14,531 nucleotides of DNA, from NCBI GenBank assembly GCA_035620975.1, contig DASPFV010000185.1, forward strand, positions 1 through 14,531, written 5' to 3'. Positions 8,298-14,531 of the stretch are shown one piece after another; the stretch's first letter is position 1; every line of letters begins with the position of its first letter. The translations under genes were made by a program, and so were the position numbers. The notes beneath the pieces are model-generated. The model was not told the DNA's origin. It worked only from the letters and a program-made list of their open reading frames with translations, and did no database searches. This DNA comes from DASPFV01 sp035620975. GTDB taxonomy: Bacteria; Acidobacteriota; Vicinamibacteria; Vicinamibacterales; 2-12-FULL-66-21.

Positions 8298-8320
8298 GGC
8301 AGATTGACAAGGCAGATTGA
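8298..8320 (+). repeat. Direct repeat of GGCAGATTGA
   Basis: Two exact 10-bp copies (8298-8307 and 8311-8320) are offset by 13 bp, just upstream of the binding-protein gene. The first copy runs into the candidate -35 element. It could be an activator site or a chance local duplication. Confidence 0.4.
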
Positions 8321-8332
8321 GGGCATCAGAAT
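8304..8332 (+). promoter_or_regulatory. Candidate sigma70-type promoter for the importer/partner-switch operon
   Basis: A perfect -35 TTGACA (8304-8309) is followed after exactly 17 bp by CAGAAT (8327-8332; four of six matches to TATAAT). Transcription would begin near 8339, about 12 nt before the ATG at 8351. This region lies immediately ahead of a six-gene co-directional run. The match is by eye and unproven. Confidence 0.4.
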
Positions 8333-8333
8333 C

Positions 8334-8350
8334 GTGGCCCGGTCGGCCAC
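8334..8350 (+). promoter_or_regulatory. Perfect hairpin abutting the binding-protein start codon
   Basis: GTGGCC (8334-8339) and GGCCAC (8345-8350) form a six-bp GC stem with a five-base loop. It sits directly against the ATG at 8351, where a Shine-Dalgarno sequence would be expected and none is seen. It may limit translation, or act on DNA as a small operator near the predicted transcription start. Confidence 0.4.
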
Positions 8351-9418
8351 ATGTGGTTTGCCTTCAAGCGCCTCGCGCTCGGCGTCACGCTCATCCTCCT
8401 GACCTCCGCCGTCCTGCTCTATTCCGATCTCGGCCGCCGGACTCCGGCCCGCCACTCGGTCGTCAGGATCGCCATCCTGCAGCACGCGTCCAGTCCCGTC
8501 CTCGATGACGGCATCACCGGCATGATCCAGGCACTGGCCGAGCACGGGTTCGAGGACGGCGCCGCGGCGTCGATCCAGCGCTTCAACGCCGAGGCTGACA
8601 TTGCGGTCGCCAACGCCATCGCCAGCCAGATCGTGAACGGCGAGTACGATCTGGTCCTCACGTCGAGCACGCCATCGATGCAGGCCGTGGCCAATGCCAA
8701 CCGGGAAGGGCGCGTGCTGCACGTCTTCGGCATCGTGGCGGATCCTTTCGTTGCCGGCATCGGGCTCGACCGCGCCGAGCCGCTGAAGCATCCGAAGCAC
8801 ATGGTGGGCCAGAGCACGTTCCTGCCGGTCGACGACACCTTCCGGCTCATGAAGGCGTCGCTGCCCGGGCTGAGGATGGTGGGCACGGCCTGGAATCCGG
8901 CGGAGCCGAACTCCCGCGCGTTCCTGACGGCGGCACGCGACGTGTGTCGAGCGCTGGGAATCACGCTGCTCGAGGCGAATGTCGACAGCACCTCCGCAGT
9001 GGTGGAGGCGGTCACGTCCGTCATCGCCCGCGGGGCGCAGGCGTTCTGGATTCCCGGCGACAACATCATGATGTCCACCGTTCCCACGGCGCTGGAGACG
9101 GCGCGGCACGCCGGCATCCCGGTGTTTTCCATCACGCCGGGGAAGCCCGATCGCGGGACGTTCCTCGATGTGGGCCTCGATTTCGTAGAGGTCGGACGTC
9201 TGGCCGGGACCCTCGCCGCGAGCGTGCTGCGCGGGACGGATCCGGCCACGATTCCAATCCGCGACGTCCTGGACGAAGTGCCCAGGCGGATCATCATCAA
9301 TACGGTCGCGTTGAAGGGACTGAAAGAGGTGTGGCGCGTGCCGGAGGAAGCCCGCAAGATGGCGACGATCGTCGTCGACGAGACCGGGATCCACGACCGC
9401 TCCGCGAACAGGCCGTAA
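8351..9418 (+). CDS. ABC importer substrate-binding protein, COG2984 (TrpX-like) family, membrane-anchored
   Basis: The protein is 355 aa. One hydrophobic N-terminal helix (about 7-25, after F-K-R) is followed by a Tyr-Ser-Asp-Leu stretch with no lipobox cysteine, so it is probably an uncleaved signal anchor holding the protein on the outer face of the cytoplasmic membrane. The rest is a two-lobed periplasmic-binding fold of the ABC_sub_bind family: R-I-A-I-L-Q-H at the first strand, the helix G-I-T-G-M-I-Q-A-L, D-L-V-L-T-S-S-T-P-S-M-Q-A-V, and later G-A-Q-A-F-W-I-P-G-D-N and V-F-S-I-T-P. The ATG at 8351 is the only start possible after the in-frame stop at 8318. In Firmicutes this family is a predicted tryptophan/aromatic amino-acid importer component; the substrate here is unproven. 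The STAS gene starts two bases after its stop, and the matching permease and ATPase follow. Confidence 0.88.
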   Translation: MWFAFKRLALGVTLILLTSAVLLYSDLGRRTPARHSVVRIAILQHASSPVLDDGITGMIQALAEHGFEDGAAASIQRFNAEADIAVANAIASQIVNGEYDLVLTSSTPSMQAVANANREGRVLHVFGIVADPFVAGIGLDRAEPLKHPKHMVGQSTFLPVDDTFRLMKASLPGLRMVGTAWNPAEPNSRAFLTAARDVCRALGITLLEANVDSTSAVVEAVTSVIARGAQAFWIPGDNIMMSTVPTALETARHAGIPVFSITPGKPDRGTFLDVGLDFVEVGRLAGTLAASVLRGTDPATIPIRDVLDEVPRRIIINTVALKGLKEVWRVPEEARKMATIVVDETGIHDRSANRP

Positions 9419-9420
9419 GG

Positions 9421-10644
9421 ATGGAAATCACCCGAATCCACACCTCCGGCGTCCTCGAGCTGCGGATCCGCGGAAGGCTCGATGGGTACTGGGCGGACCA
9501 CCTGCAGAACAGCCTCGCGGAGACGATGCGGGAGGGGCACGATCGCATTCGGCTGGAGCTCTCGAACGTCAACTTCATGAGCTCGGCCGGCATTGCCGTC
9601 CTGATGAGGTGTTACAAGCAGCTCCAGCGCATCGAGGGCTCGCTGGCCATCATCCGCCCCTCGTCGCAGGTGAGGACGGTTCTGCAGATGACAGGCCTGG
9701 CCCACGTGCTCATCGCGCCCGACGAGGGGACGTCCGAGCTCGAAGCCGGTCCGGTCGACGGCACCCGGGTCGAGCGGGACGGGGCCGTGTTCGAGATCTT
9801 CGACCTGGCGCCCGGCGCGGAAGTGCGATGCCGCGTCATCGGCACGGACGCACCGCTCGCCGCGAGCGCCTTTCGCGAGGAGCATTGTTCGAGCGTTCCG
9901 CTGCGGGACTCGGGGTTCGCATTCGGGATCGGCGCCATCGGCGAAGGCTTTTCCGATTGCCGCGACCGCTTCGGGGAATTCGTCGCCGTGGGTCACGCCG
10001 CCGCGTATCAACCGGCCGACGGGACCAACGTTCCGGACTACCTGGTCGGAAGGGGTGATCACGGGTCGACGCTGCAGGTCCTGTACTGTCTGGCCGGCGA
10101 CGGATCCTTCGCCCGGCTGGTCCGCTTCGACGCCGCGTCGTCGCGCGCCATCACGCTCGGCGATCTCGCCGCGAGCTGTCTCGAGATGTCGGGAGCGAAC
10201 ACGGCGGCCGTCGTCATCGTCGGTGAAGCGGCGGCTCTGGTGGGAGCCGCGCTGCGGCAGTCCCCCACGCACGCGGGCGGGCTGGATCTCTTCGCATTCC
10301 CGGCGGTCAGATCGCGACTGACCTTCACGACCGAGCGCGCGTTCGCGCGGAGCCTCACGCTCGCCGTCGGCCTCGTCTCGCGGCGCCAGCAGCCGCAACT
10401 GCGGCCGCTCGGCAGATCACCGGATCTCGTGGGCCATTTTCACGCCGCGGCGTTCTCCTTCGGTCCGCTGAAACGCGGCCGCATCGATCTCAAGGAAACC
10501 ATCGCCAACCTCTTCGAGACCGAGAGCCTCCTCGGCGTCCTGCACCTGCTCAACGACACCAGGGAGGTGGTGGGGATCGGGCAGAGCGAGTTCATCCGTG
10601 GGGCGTGCTGGGCCGCGCCGGCCCGCGCCTGGGAGACGGGCTGA
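9421..10644 (+). CDS. STAS-domain (anti-sigma-antagonist-like) protein with large C-terminal region of unknown family
   Basis: This 407-aa protein starts at the ATG at 9421, two bases after the binding-protein stop. Residues 1-105 are a clear STAS domain: opening M-E-I-T-R-I, V-L-E-L-R-I-R-G-R-L-D at 11-21, the phosphoacceptor segment N-F-M-S-S-A-G-I-A-V at 51-60, and I-I-R-P-S-S-Q-V-R-T-V-L-Q-M-T-G-L. STAS proteins are bound and phosphorylated by RsbW-type kinases and dephosphorylated by SpoIIE/RsbU phosphatases. Both partners are represented, although damaged, four genes downstream. The segment has SSAG rather than the classical DSSG/DSTG, so the acceptor would be Ser54 or Ser55. Residues about 115-407 are soluble, with no TM helix and motifs such as D-C-R-D-R-F-G-E-F and H-L-L-N-D-T-R-E-V-V-G. 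I do not recognise this part. The permease begins one base after the stop. Confidence 0.88.
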   Translation: MEITRIHTSGVLELRIRGRLDGYWADHLQNSLAETMREGHDRIRLELSNVNFMSSAGIAVLMRCYKQLQRIEGSLAIIRPSSQVRTVLQMTGLAHVLIAPDEGTSELEAGPVDGTRVERDGAVFEIFDLAPGAEVRCRVIGTDAPLAASAFREEHCSSVPLRDSGFAFGIGAIGEGFSDCRDRFGEFVAVGHAAAYQPADGTNVPDYLVGRGDHGSTLQVLYCLAGDGSFARLVRFDAASSRAITLGDLAASCLEMSGANTAAVVIVGEAAALVGAALRQSPTHAGGLDLFAFPAVRSRLTFTTERAFARSLTLAVGLVSRRQQPQLRPLGRSPDLVGHFHAAAFSFGPLKRGRIDLKETIANLFETESLLGVLHLLNDTREVVGIGQSEFIRGACWAAPARAWETG

Positions 10645-10645
10645 C

Positions 10646-11590
10646 ATGTCCCTGGTCATCGGCGCGTTCACGATCGGAGCGATTCTCTCGCTCCTCGCGC
10701 TCGGCGTGTTCGTGAGCTTCCGGGTGTTCGAGTTCCCCGACATCACCGTGGACGGTTCCATTACGCTGGGCGCGGCGGTGGCCGCCACGCTCCTGGTCGC
10801 CCAGGTGCACCCCGTGCCCGCCACGGCGATCGCCTGCGCAGCCGGGGCGGTCGCCGGAGCCGCGACGGGAGTGATCCACACGCGCTTCGGCATCAACAAG
10901 CTGCTCTCCGGCATCCTGGTGATGACGGCGCTCTATTCCGTCAACCTGCACGTCATGGGCCGGAGCAACGTGCCGCTGCTCTCGGAGCGGACGCTGGCGA
11001 CGCTGGCGGAAAGTGCCGGGACGGCCGTCTTCGGCGCCGATCGACTGAACCTGGCTGGCTGGGAGGTCAGCACCCGCGACGTCTCGGTCCTCGTCGTCGC
11101 GCTACTCGCGGTGACCCTGGCCGCGGCGCTCCTCTTCGTGTTCTTCCGCACGCATCTGGGGACGACCATGCAGGCAGCCGGCGACAATGCCCAGATGATC
11201 AGCGCGCTGGGCGTCAACGTGAAGACGATGATCGTCCTCGGCCTGGCGCTGTCGAATGCCATGGTGGCGCTGGCCGGCGCGCTGCTCGCGCAGTATCAGG
11301 GCTTCGCGGACGTGCAGATGGGCATCGGCATGGTGGTGTGGGGCCTCGCCAGCGTCATCATCGGAGAGGCGCTGGTAGGGACCCGGCAACTCGGGTTCCT
11401 CATCACGGGCGCGGTGATGGGATCGGTGCTGTTCCGGCTGCTCGTCGCCATCGCCCTGCGCGGCGGTCTCAACCCGAACGATCTCAAGCTGATCACCGCG
11501 GTCTTCGTATTCGTCGCGCTCGTCCTTCCGGCGATCGTGTCCAGGGTCGCGGCGCCGCGGCGTGGACAGCCGTCAGGCGCCCGGGCCTGA
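10646..11590 (+). CDS. ABC importer permease, COG4120 (TrpY-like; BPD_transp_2 fold)
   Basis: The 314-aa protein is very hydrophobic, with about eight membrane helices. Family hallmarks are F-R-V-F-E-F-P-D-I-T-V-D-G-S near residues 26-39 after the first helix and G-I-N-K-L-L-S-G-I-L-V-M-T-A-L-Y-S-V-N-L at about 83-102. Further on are R-T-H-L-G-T-T-M-Q-A-A-G-D-N, the probable ATPase-coupling loop (about 167-180), and V-W-G-L-A-S-V-I-I-G-E-A. The ATG at 10646 was chosen over the longer frame from 10598 because the extra 16 residues are Arg/Pro-rich and lie inside the STAS gene. GGGAG (10631-10635) sits ten bases upstream of it. It forms the translocation pore with the neighbouring ATPase. Insertion of the STAS gene between binding protein and permease departs from the usual three-gene order. 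Confidence 0.92.
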   Translation: MSLVIGAFTIGAILSLLALGVFVSFRVFEFPDITVDGSITLGAAVAATLLVAQVHPVPATAIACAAGAVAGAATGVIHTRFGINKLLSGILVMTALYSVNLHVMGRSNVPLLSERTLATLAESAGTAVFGADRLNLAGWEVSTRDVSVLVVALLAVTLAAALLFVFFRTHLGTTMQAAGDNAQMISALGVNVKTMIVLGLALSNAMVALAGALLAQYQGFADVQMGIGMVVWGLASVIIGEALVGTRQLGFLITGAVMGSVLFRLLVAIALRGGLNPNDLKLITAVFVFVALVLPAIVSRVAAPRRGQPSGARA

Positions 11591-11600
11591 CTCCGGGACC

Positions 11601-12413
11601 ATGCTCGACCTCCGCCAGATCGAAAAGACGTTCAACGCCGGGACGGCAAACGAGCTGCGCGCGCTCCAGGGCATCGACCTGTCCGTCGACGAGGGGTCGT
11701 TCGTCGTCATCGTGGGGACGAACGGGTCCGGCAAGTCGACGCTGCTCAATGCCATCGCCGGGACCTTCCCGGTGGATGCGGGTACCATCCGGATCGACGG
11801 CGTCGACGTCACGGCGTGGCCCGAGCACCGCCGGGCGAGCCTCGTCGGACGCGTGTTCCAGAACCCCTTCAGCGGCACCGCGCCGTCGATGACGATCGCC
11901 GAGAACCTCGTTCTGGCGACCCGGCGGGGTCGCGGACGCGGCCTCGGATGGGCGCTGACAGGCCGGATGCGCCGCGAGCTGCGCGAGCGCGTCCGCTGGC
12001 TCAACATGAGTCTGGAGGATCGCCTGGACGATCCGATCGGGAGCCTGTCCGGCGGCCAGCGTCAGGCGCTCACGCTGCTGATGGCGTCCTGGGTGAAGCC
12101 GAAGCTCCTGCTGCTGGACGAGCACACGGCCGCTCTCGATCCGAAGAGCGCCGATCAGGTGATCCGGCTGAGCCAGGAGATCGTCTCGCGCGACCGGCTG
12201 ACGACCCTCGCCGTGACCCACTCGATGACACAGGTGACGCACCTCGGCGATCGGGTCGTGATGATGCATCGCGGCCGCGTGATACACGACTTCCGCGATG
12301 CCGAGAAGCGTCGCCTGCGCGTCGATGATCTGCTCGCCCGCTTCGAAGAGGTCCGGCGGGCGGAGCAGATCGACGAAACGGCGGCCGAGCTGCTCCGGCA
12401 GATGTACGCATAG
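11601..12413 (+). CDS. ABC importer ATPase, COG1101 (TrpZ/PhnK-like)
   Basis: This 270-aa protein has every ABC ATPase motif intact: Walker A G39-T-N-G-S-G-K45-S-T, Q-loop V-F-Q-N-P-F-S-G-T-A-P (characteristic of this family), signature L149-S-G-G-Q153, Walker B L-L-L-L-D173-E174 followed by H-T-A-A-L-D-P, and H-loop His207 in V-T-H-S-M. It should energise uptake through the adjacent permease. I chose the ATG at 11601, ten bases after the permease stop, because family members begin M-L-x-L-x-x-I-x-K-T-F-N. A GTG at 11562 would add 13 residues overlapping the permease. An ATG three bases after its stop (12417) is the probable old start of the phosphatase gene that follows. Confidence 0.93.
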   Translation: MLDLRQIEKTFNAGTANELRALQGIDLSVDEGSFVVIVGTNGSGKSTLLNAIAGTFPVDAGTIRIDGVDVTAWPEHRRASLVGRVFQNPFSGTAPSMTIAENLVLATRRGRGRGLGWALTGRMRRELRERVRWLNMSLEDRLDDPIGSLSGGQRQALTLLMASWVKPKLLLLDEHTAALDPKSADQVIRLSQEIVSRDRLTTLAVTHSMTQVTHLGDRVVMMHRGRVIHDFRDAEKRRLRVDDLLARFEEVRRAEQIDETAAELLRQMYA

Positions 12414-12416
12414 CGC

Positions 12417-12637
12417 ATGAAGCGACTGGCGCGTCCTGCGCCGTACCGGCGTGGTTGTTCATGGCGGTCACGCTGACGCTCTTCCGATCGTCGCTGGTCC
12501 GGGGGCTCGATCCGGCGGCGCTCCTGGGCAAGCTGAATCAGCACCGGTGCGCTGACAACGACGCCTGCCTCTTCGTGGACATCACGCTCGTGGCGCTGCG
12601 CGACTGTGGCGCGGCGGACGGCCGTGAAGACGCATGA
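12417..12637 (+). pseudogene. Collapsed remnant of a SpoIIE/RsbU-type PP2C phosphatase
   Basis: In the frame ending at the TGA at 12635-12637, the sequence reads V-P-A-W-L-F-M-A-V-T-L-T-L-F-R (from 12443), then G-L-D-P-A-A-L-L-G-K-L-N and A-D-N-D-A-C-L-F-V. This is the middle of a SpoIIE-type phosphatase domain (compare the family's G-x-P-A-A-L-F-M and D-N-x-x-x-M-F-V). It passes directly into D-I-T-L-V-A-L-R, which is the family's C-terminal D-D-I-T-L-L-A-L-R motif. The intervening ~100 residues (N-A-G-H-N-P and Y-T-D-G segments with metal ligands) are absent. The upstream ATG at 12417 opens a different frame that stops after 19 codons, implying a second, out-of-frame deletion of the N-terminal part. 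It cannot be an active phosphatase. Its stop overlaps the next gene as ATGA, the expected intact-operon arrangement. A 59-residue product from 12461 is possible. An assembly artefact is not excluded. Confidence 0.68.
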
Positions 12638-13049
12638 CGCCGTCGATCTCGGTCACGCTCGTCAACCAGCTGTCCGAGGTGGCGAGGCTGAGCCGGCTCG
12701 TCGAGGCGTTCGGCGAGCGGAGGGGCTCGGGCCGGAGGCTGTCTTCAGCATGAACCTCGCACTCGACGAGGTCGTCACGAACGTCATTCGCTATGCGCAC
12801 GAAGACGACGGCCGGCAGCATCCGATCGTCGTGCGGCTTGCGCTCGAAGGGGACGTGCTGACGGCGCAGGTGGAAGACGACGGCCGCGCGTTCAACCCGC
12901 TGGAGGCGCCGACCCCCGACACCGGCGCAGGCATCGACCAGCGGCCGGTCGGCGGCCTCGGCCTCCACCTGGTGCGATCGGTGATGTCCTCGGTGGAATA
13001 CCGGCGCGAGGACGGACGGAACGTTTTGACCCTGAAGAGGAAAGTGTAG
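12634..13049 (+). pseudogene. RsbW-like anti-sigma-factor kinase (HATPase_c_2), frame-disrupted by one base
   Basis: The ATG at 12634 overlaps the phosphatase remnant's stop (ATGA) and reads M-T-P-S-I-S-V-T-L-V-N-Q-L-S-E-V up to E-R-R, a normal RsbW N-terminus. That frame then ends at a TGA at 12751-12753. The rest of the domain continues in the -1 frame: G-L-G-P-E-A-V-F, N-box N-L-A-L-D-E-V-V-T-N, G1 box E-D-D-G-R-A-F-N-P and G2 box G-G-L-G-L-H-L-V-R. Adding one G to the GGGG run at 12722-12725 restores a single 138-aa protein of normal RsbW length with all ATP-binding residues. The family phosphorylates STAS antagonists, the obvious partner being the STAS protein at 9421. Options are a true inactivating deletion, a sequencing error, or translation from an internal start such as the ATG at 12750. 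No canonical slippery heptamer is present. Confidence 0.75.
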
Positions 13050-13210
13050 CTGCCGCACCCGGTCACCTGGCACAATCATGCCTGCCCCGGCTCAATCGAA
13101 GGTCCTGCACTTTTCTCGCCGTCGGCGAACGTGCGCGGCCTCGTGCATCGATGTCATAATCGGCCGGCTCGCGCACGATCGCGCACAACCGACACAGGCA
13201 GGGAGACGGT
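13050..13210. promoter_or_regulatory. Intergenic region before the O-methyltransferase; possible weak -10 CATAAT
   Basis: This is a 161-bp gap after the partner-switch remnants. CATAAT at 13155-13160 is a fair -10, but the position 17 bp upstream (TGCGCG) does not resemble a -35. No terminator hairpin with a T tract was seen, so read-through from the operon upstream is possible. Confidence 0.2.
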
Positions 13211-14221
13211 ATGCAGGGACCCACGCCCGAGAAGATTCTCCAGACCGGTCTGGCCTTCTGGCCCTCGAAGACCCTCTTGAGCGGCATCGAGATGGGCCTC
13301 TTCACCGAGCTGGCGCGGGGGCCGGAGGAGTTCGAGAGTCTGAGAGGCCGGCTGGGGCTGCACCCGCGCTCGGCCCGTGACTTTCTCGACGCGCTCGTGG
13401 CGCTCGGGTTTCTCAGACGGGACGGCAATCGCTACGCCAACACGCCGGACACCGACCTCTTCCTGGATCGTCACAAGCCGTCGTACCTGGGCGGGATTCT
13501 CGAGATGGCCAATCAGCGGCTCTATCCATTCTGGGGGCATCTCACCGAGGCGCTCAGAACCGGCCTGCCGCAGAACGAGCTGAAGGCCGGCGGGCCCGGC
13601 GTGTTCGAGACGCTCTACGCCGATCCGGCGCGGCTCCAGTCGTTCCTTGCCGCCATGACGGGAATCAGCCGCGGCGCCAACCTCGCCATCGCGCGCCAGT
13701 TCCCCTGGAAGGATTACGGGTCGTACGTCGACGTCGGCACCGCGCAGGGCGATCTGGCCGTACAGGTGGCGCTCGCCAACCCGCACCTGCGTGGCCTGGG
13801 ATTCGACCTCCCGGAGGTGGCGCCGATCTTCGAGGAGTACGTCGCGGCCCAGGGCATCGCCGATCGGCTCACGTTCGCCCCGGGCAGCTTCTTCGAGCAG
13901 GACCTGCCGAAGCGCGACGTCGTGATGATGGGCCACATCCTCCACGACTGGGACCTGCCGACCAAGAAGATGCTGATCGCAAAGGCCTACGATGCCATTC
14001 CCAGCGGCGGCGCCTTCATCGTGTACGAGGCGATCATCGACGACGACCGCTCACGGAACGCGTTCGGGCTGATGATGAGCCTCAACATGCTCATCGAGAC
14101 GCCGGGCGGCTTCGACTACACCGGTGCCGACTGCGCCGGGTGGATGAGGGAGGCGGGGTTCTCCGCCACGCGCGTCGAGCCGCTCGTCGGCCCGGATTCG
14201 ATGGTCGTCGGCATCAAGTAG
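13211..14221 (+). CDS. SAM-dependent O-methyltransferase (COMT/HIOMT-like, Methyltransf_2)
   Basis: This 336-aa protein has an N-terminal dimerisation/winged-helix part (about 10-85; L-L-S-G-I-E-M-G-L-F-T-E-L and A-R-D-F-L-D-A-L-V-A-L-G-F-L). The catalytic domain follows (about 110-335): SAM loop Y-V-D-V-G-T-A-Q-G-D-L-A at 172-183 (the usual GGG is GTAQG here), ribose-binding acidic F-D-L-P at 198-201, G-S-F-F-E-Q-D-L-P at 225-233, and H242-I-L-H245-D-W-D, where the His is the expected catalytic base. It should transfer a methyl group to a hydroxyl of a small aromatic or polyketide-like molecule. No biosynthetic cluster surrounds it, so the acceptor is unknown. AGGGAG (13200-13205) lies five bases before the ATG, a good ribosome site. 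It appears to be a single-gene unit. Confidence 0.92.
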   Translation: MQGPTPEKILQTGLAFWPSKTLLSGIEMGLFTELARGPEEFESLRGRLGLHPRSARDFLDALVALGFLRRDGNRYANTPDTDLFLDRHKPSYLGGILEMANQRLYPFWGHLTEALRTGLPQNELKAGGPGVFETLYADPARLQSFLAAMTGISRGANLAIARQFPWKDYGSYVDVGTAQGDLAVQVALANPHLRGLGFDLPEVAPIFEEYVAAQGIADRLTFAPGSFFEQDLPKRDVVMMGHILHDWDLPTKKMLIAKAYDAIPSGGAFIVYEAIIDDDRSRNAFGLMMSLNMLIETPGGFDYTGADCAGWMREAGFSATRVEPLVGPDSMVVGIK

Positions 14222-14531
14222 CGGGGCGACACGAGCTGTGCGACGTCGAAGTACGGCATTCCGCAGCGGTGGGAACGCGCGCCAGACCGGTGCAGGCTTC
14301 CCATCCCCGCCGCCATCAGGTTGGGGCGGGCAAACGTCGTTCAGCTGACTCTCGGCAAGGCCTCACGTTCCCCGGCATCCCGGAGTCCGTCCGACATGCC
14401 GGATGCCTGGTACACCCCCGGGACTGGCCATCCTCCAGGCCTCCGCCACAAACGCGCAGCAAAGTGGACGTGCGCTTCGCGCCCCCGTTCCACCGCGGGT
14501 GGCAGTCGCCGGGCACTTCATCGCCAGGGCC
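14222..14531. other. No recognisable gene in the 3' flank
   Basis: About 310 bp after the O-methyltransferase show no domain-bearing frame on either strand. A weak inverted repeat CCCGCC (14306-14311) / GGCGGG (14325-14330) with a 13-nt loop and no T tract is the only hairpin candidate for termination. A gene could begin beyond the window edge. Confidence 0.5.

Noticed and set aside
8419..10398. 659-codon open frame on the minus strand across binding protein and STAS gene
   Set aside because: It has shadow-type composition and no recognisable motif, while both plus-strand genes have family signatures over their full length.
12717..12727. Programmed -1 frameshift joining the two halves of the RsbW-like gene
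   Set aside because: The site (CGG AGG GGC) is not an X-XXY-YYZ heptamer, no downstream stimulatory hairpin is evident, and RsbW proteins are not known to use one. A deletion or sequencing error is simpler.
13067..13083. Sigma54-like promoter TGGCAC...TGCC
   Set aside because: The distance between the GG and GC elements is one base short of the strict spacing, and the -12 part is TGCC, not TTGC.
14316..14516. 66-codon minus-strand frame in the 3' flank
   Set aside because: It has no family resemblance and no supporting start signal, and its length is expected by chance at this GC content.

Overview
The window is GC-rich DNA of one consistent base composition. Its gene content is typical of Acidobacteriota, most likely a Vicinamibacteria-like soil lineage. 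The markers are a Ser/Thr kinase with a C-terminal PD40 beta-propeller and a PadR regulator paired with a large ADOP-type (acidobacterial duplicated orphan permease) ABC permease. This placement rests on family knowledge, not on a phylogenetic marker. No tRNA, rRNA, CRISPR array, transposase or integrase was seen.

Layout. Positions 175-621 (-) encode a small two-TM membrane protein with a bacterial PH-like domain. It is divergent from a transmembrane Ser/Thr kinase/PD40 protein at 812-3484 (+). Convergent to the kinase is a two-gene minus-strand operon, PadR regulator (6604-6257) then ADOP permease (6264-3583), whose genes overlap by 8 nt. An AT-rich promoter/operator sits at the PadR start. 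A 0.55-kb non-coding stretch (about 6624-7172) carries clustered ACGATG/CATCGT repeats and a second copy of a 19-bp repeat also found upstream of the kinase. Next is an SRPBCC-methyltransferase fusion (7173-8294).

The most unusual part is 8351-13049 (+). It is a tightly packed operon holding a complete COG2984/COG4120/COG1101-type ABC importer (predicted TrpXYZ-like): membrane-anchored binding protein, permease and ATPase. A STAS-domain protein with a roughly 300-residue C-terminal region I do not recognise is embedded between binding protein and permease. After the ATPase lie remnants of a SpoIIE/RsbU-type phosphatase and an RsbW-like histidine-kinase-fold ATPase. STAS + SpoIIE phosphatase + RsbW kinase is the full parts list of a partner-switching module. 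The locus therefore looks like an importer hard-wired to a partner switch. In this genome (or assembly) the switch appears broken: the phosphatase has collapsed to about 60-70 codons by two apparent deletions, and the RsbW-like gene needs a one-base frame correction in a G run.

The window ends with a stand-alone SAM-dependent O-methyltransferase of the COMT/HIOMT-like family (13211-14221, +) and about 310 bp in which I see no gene.
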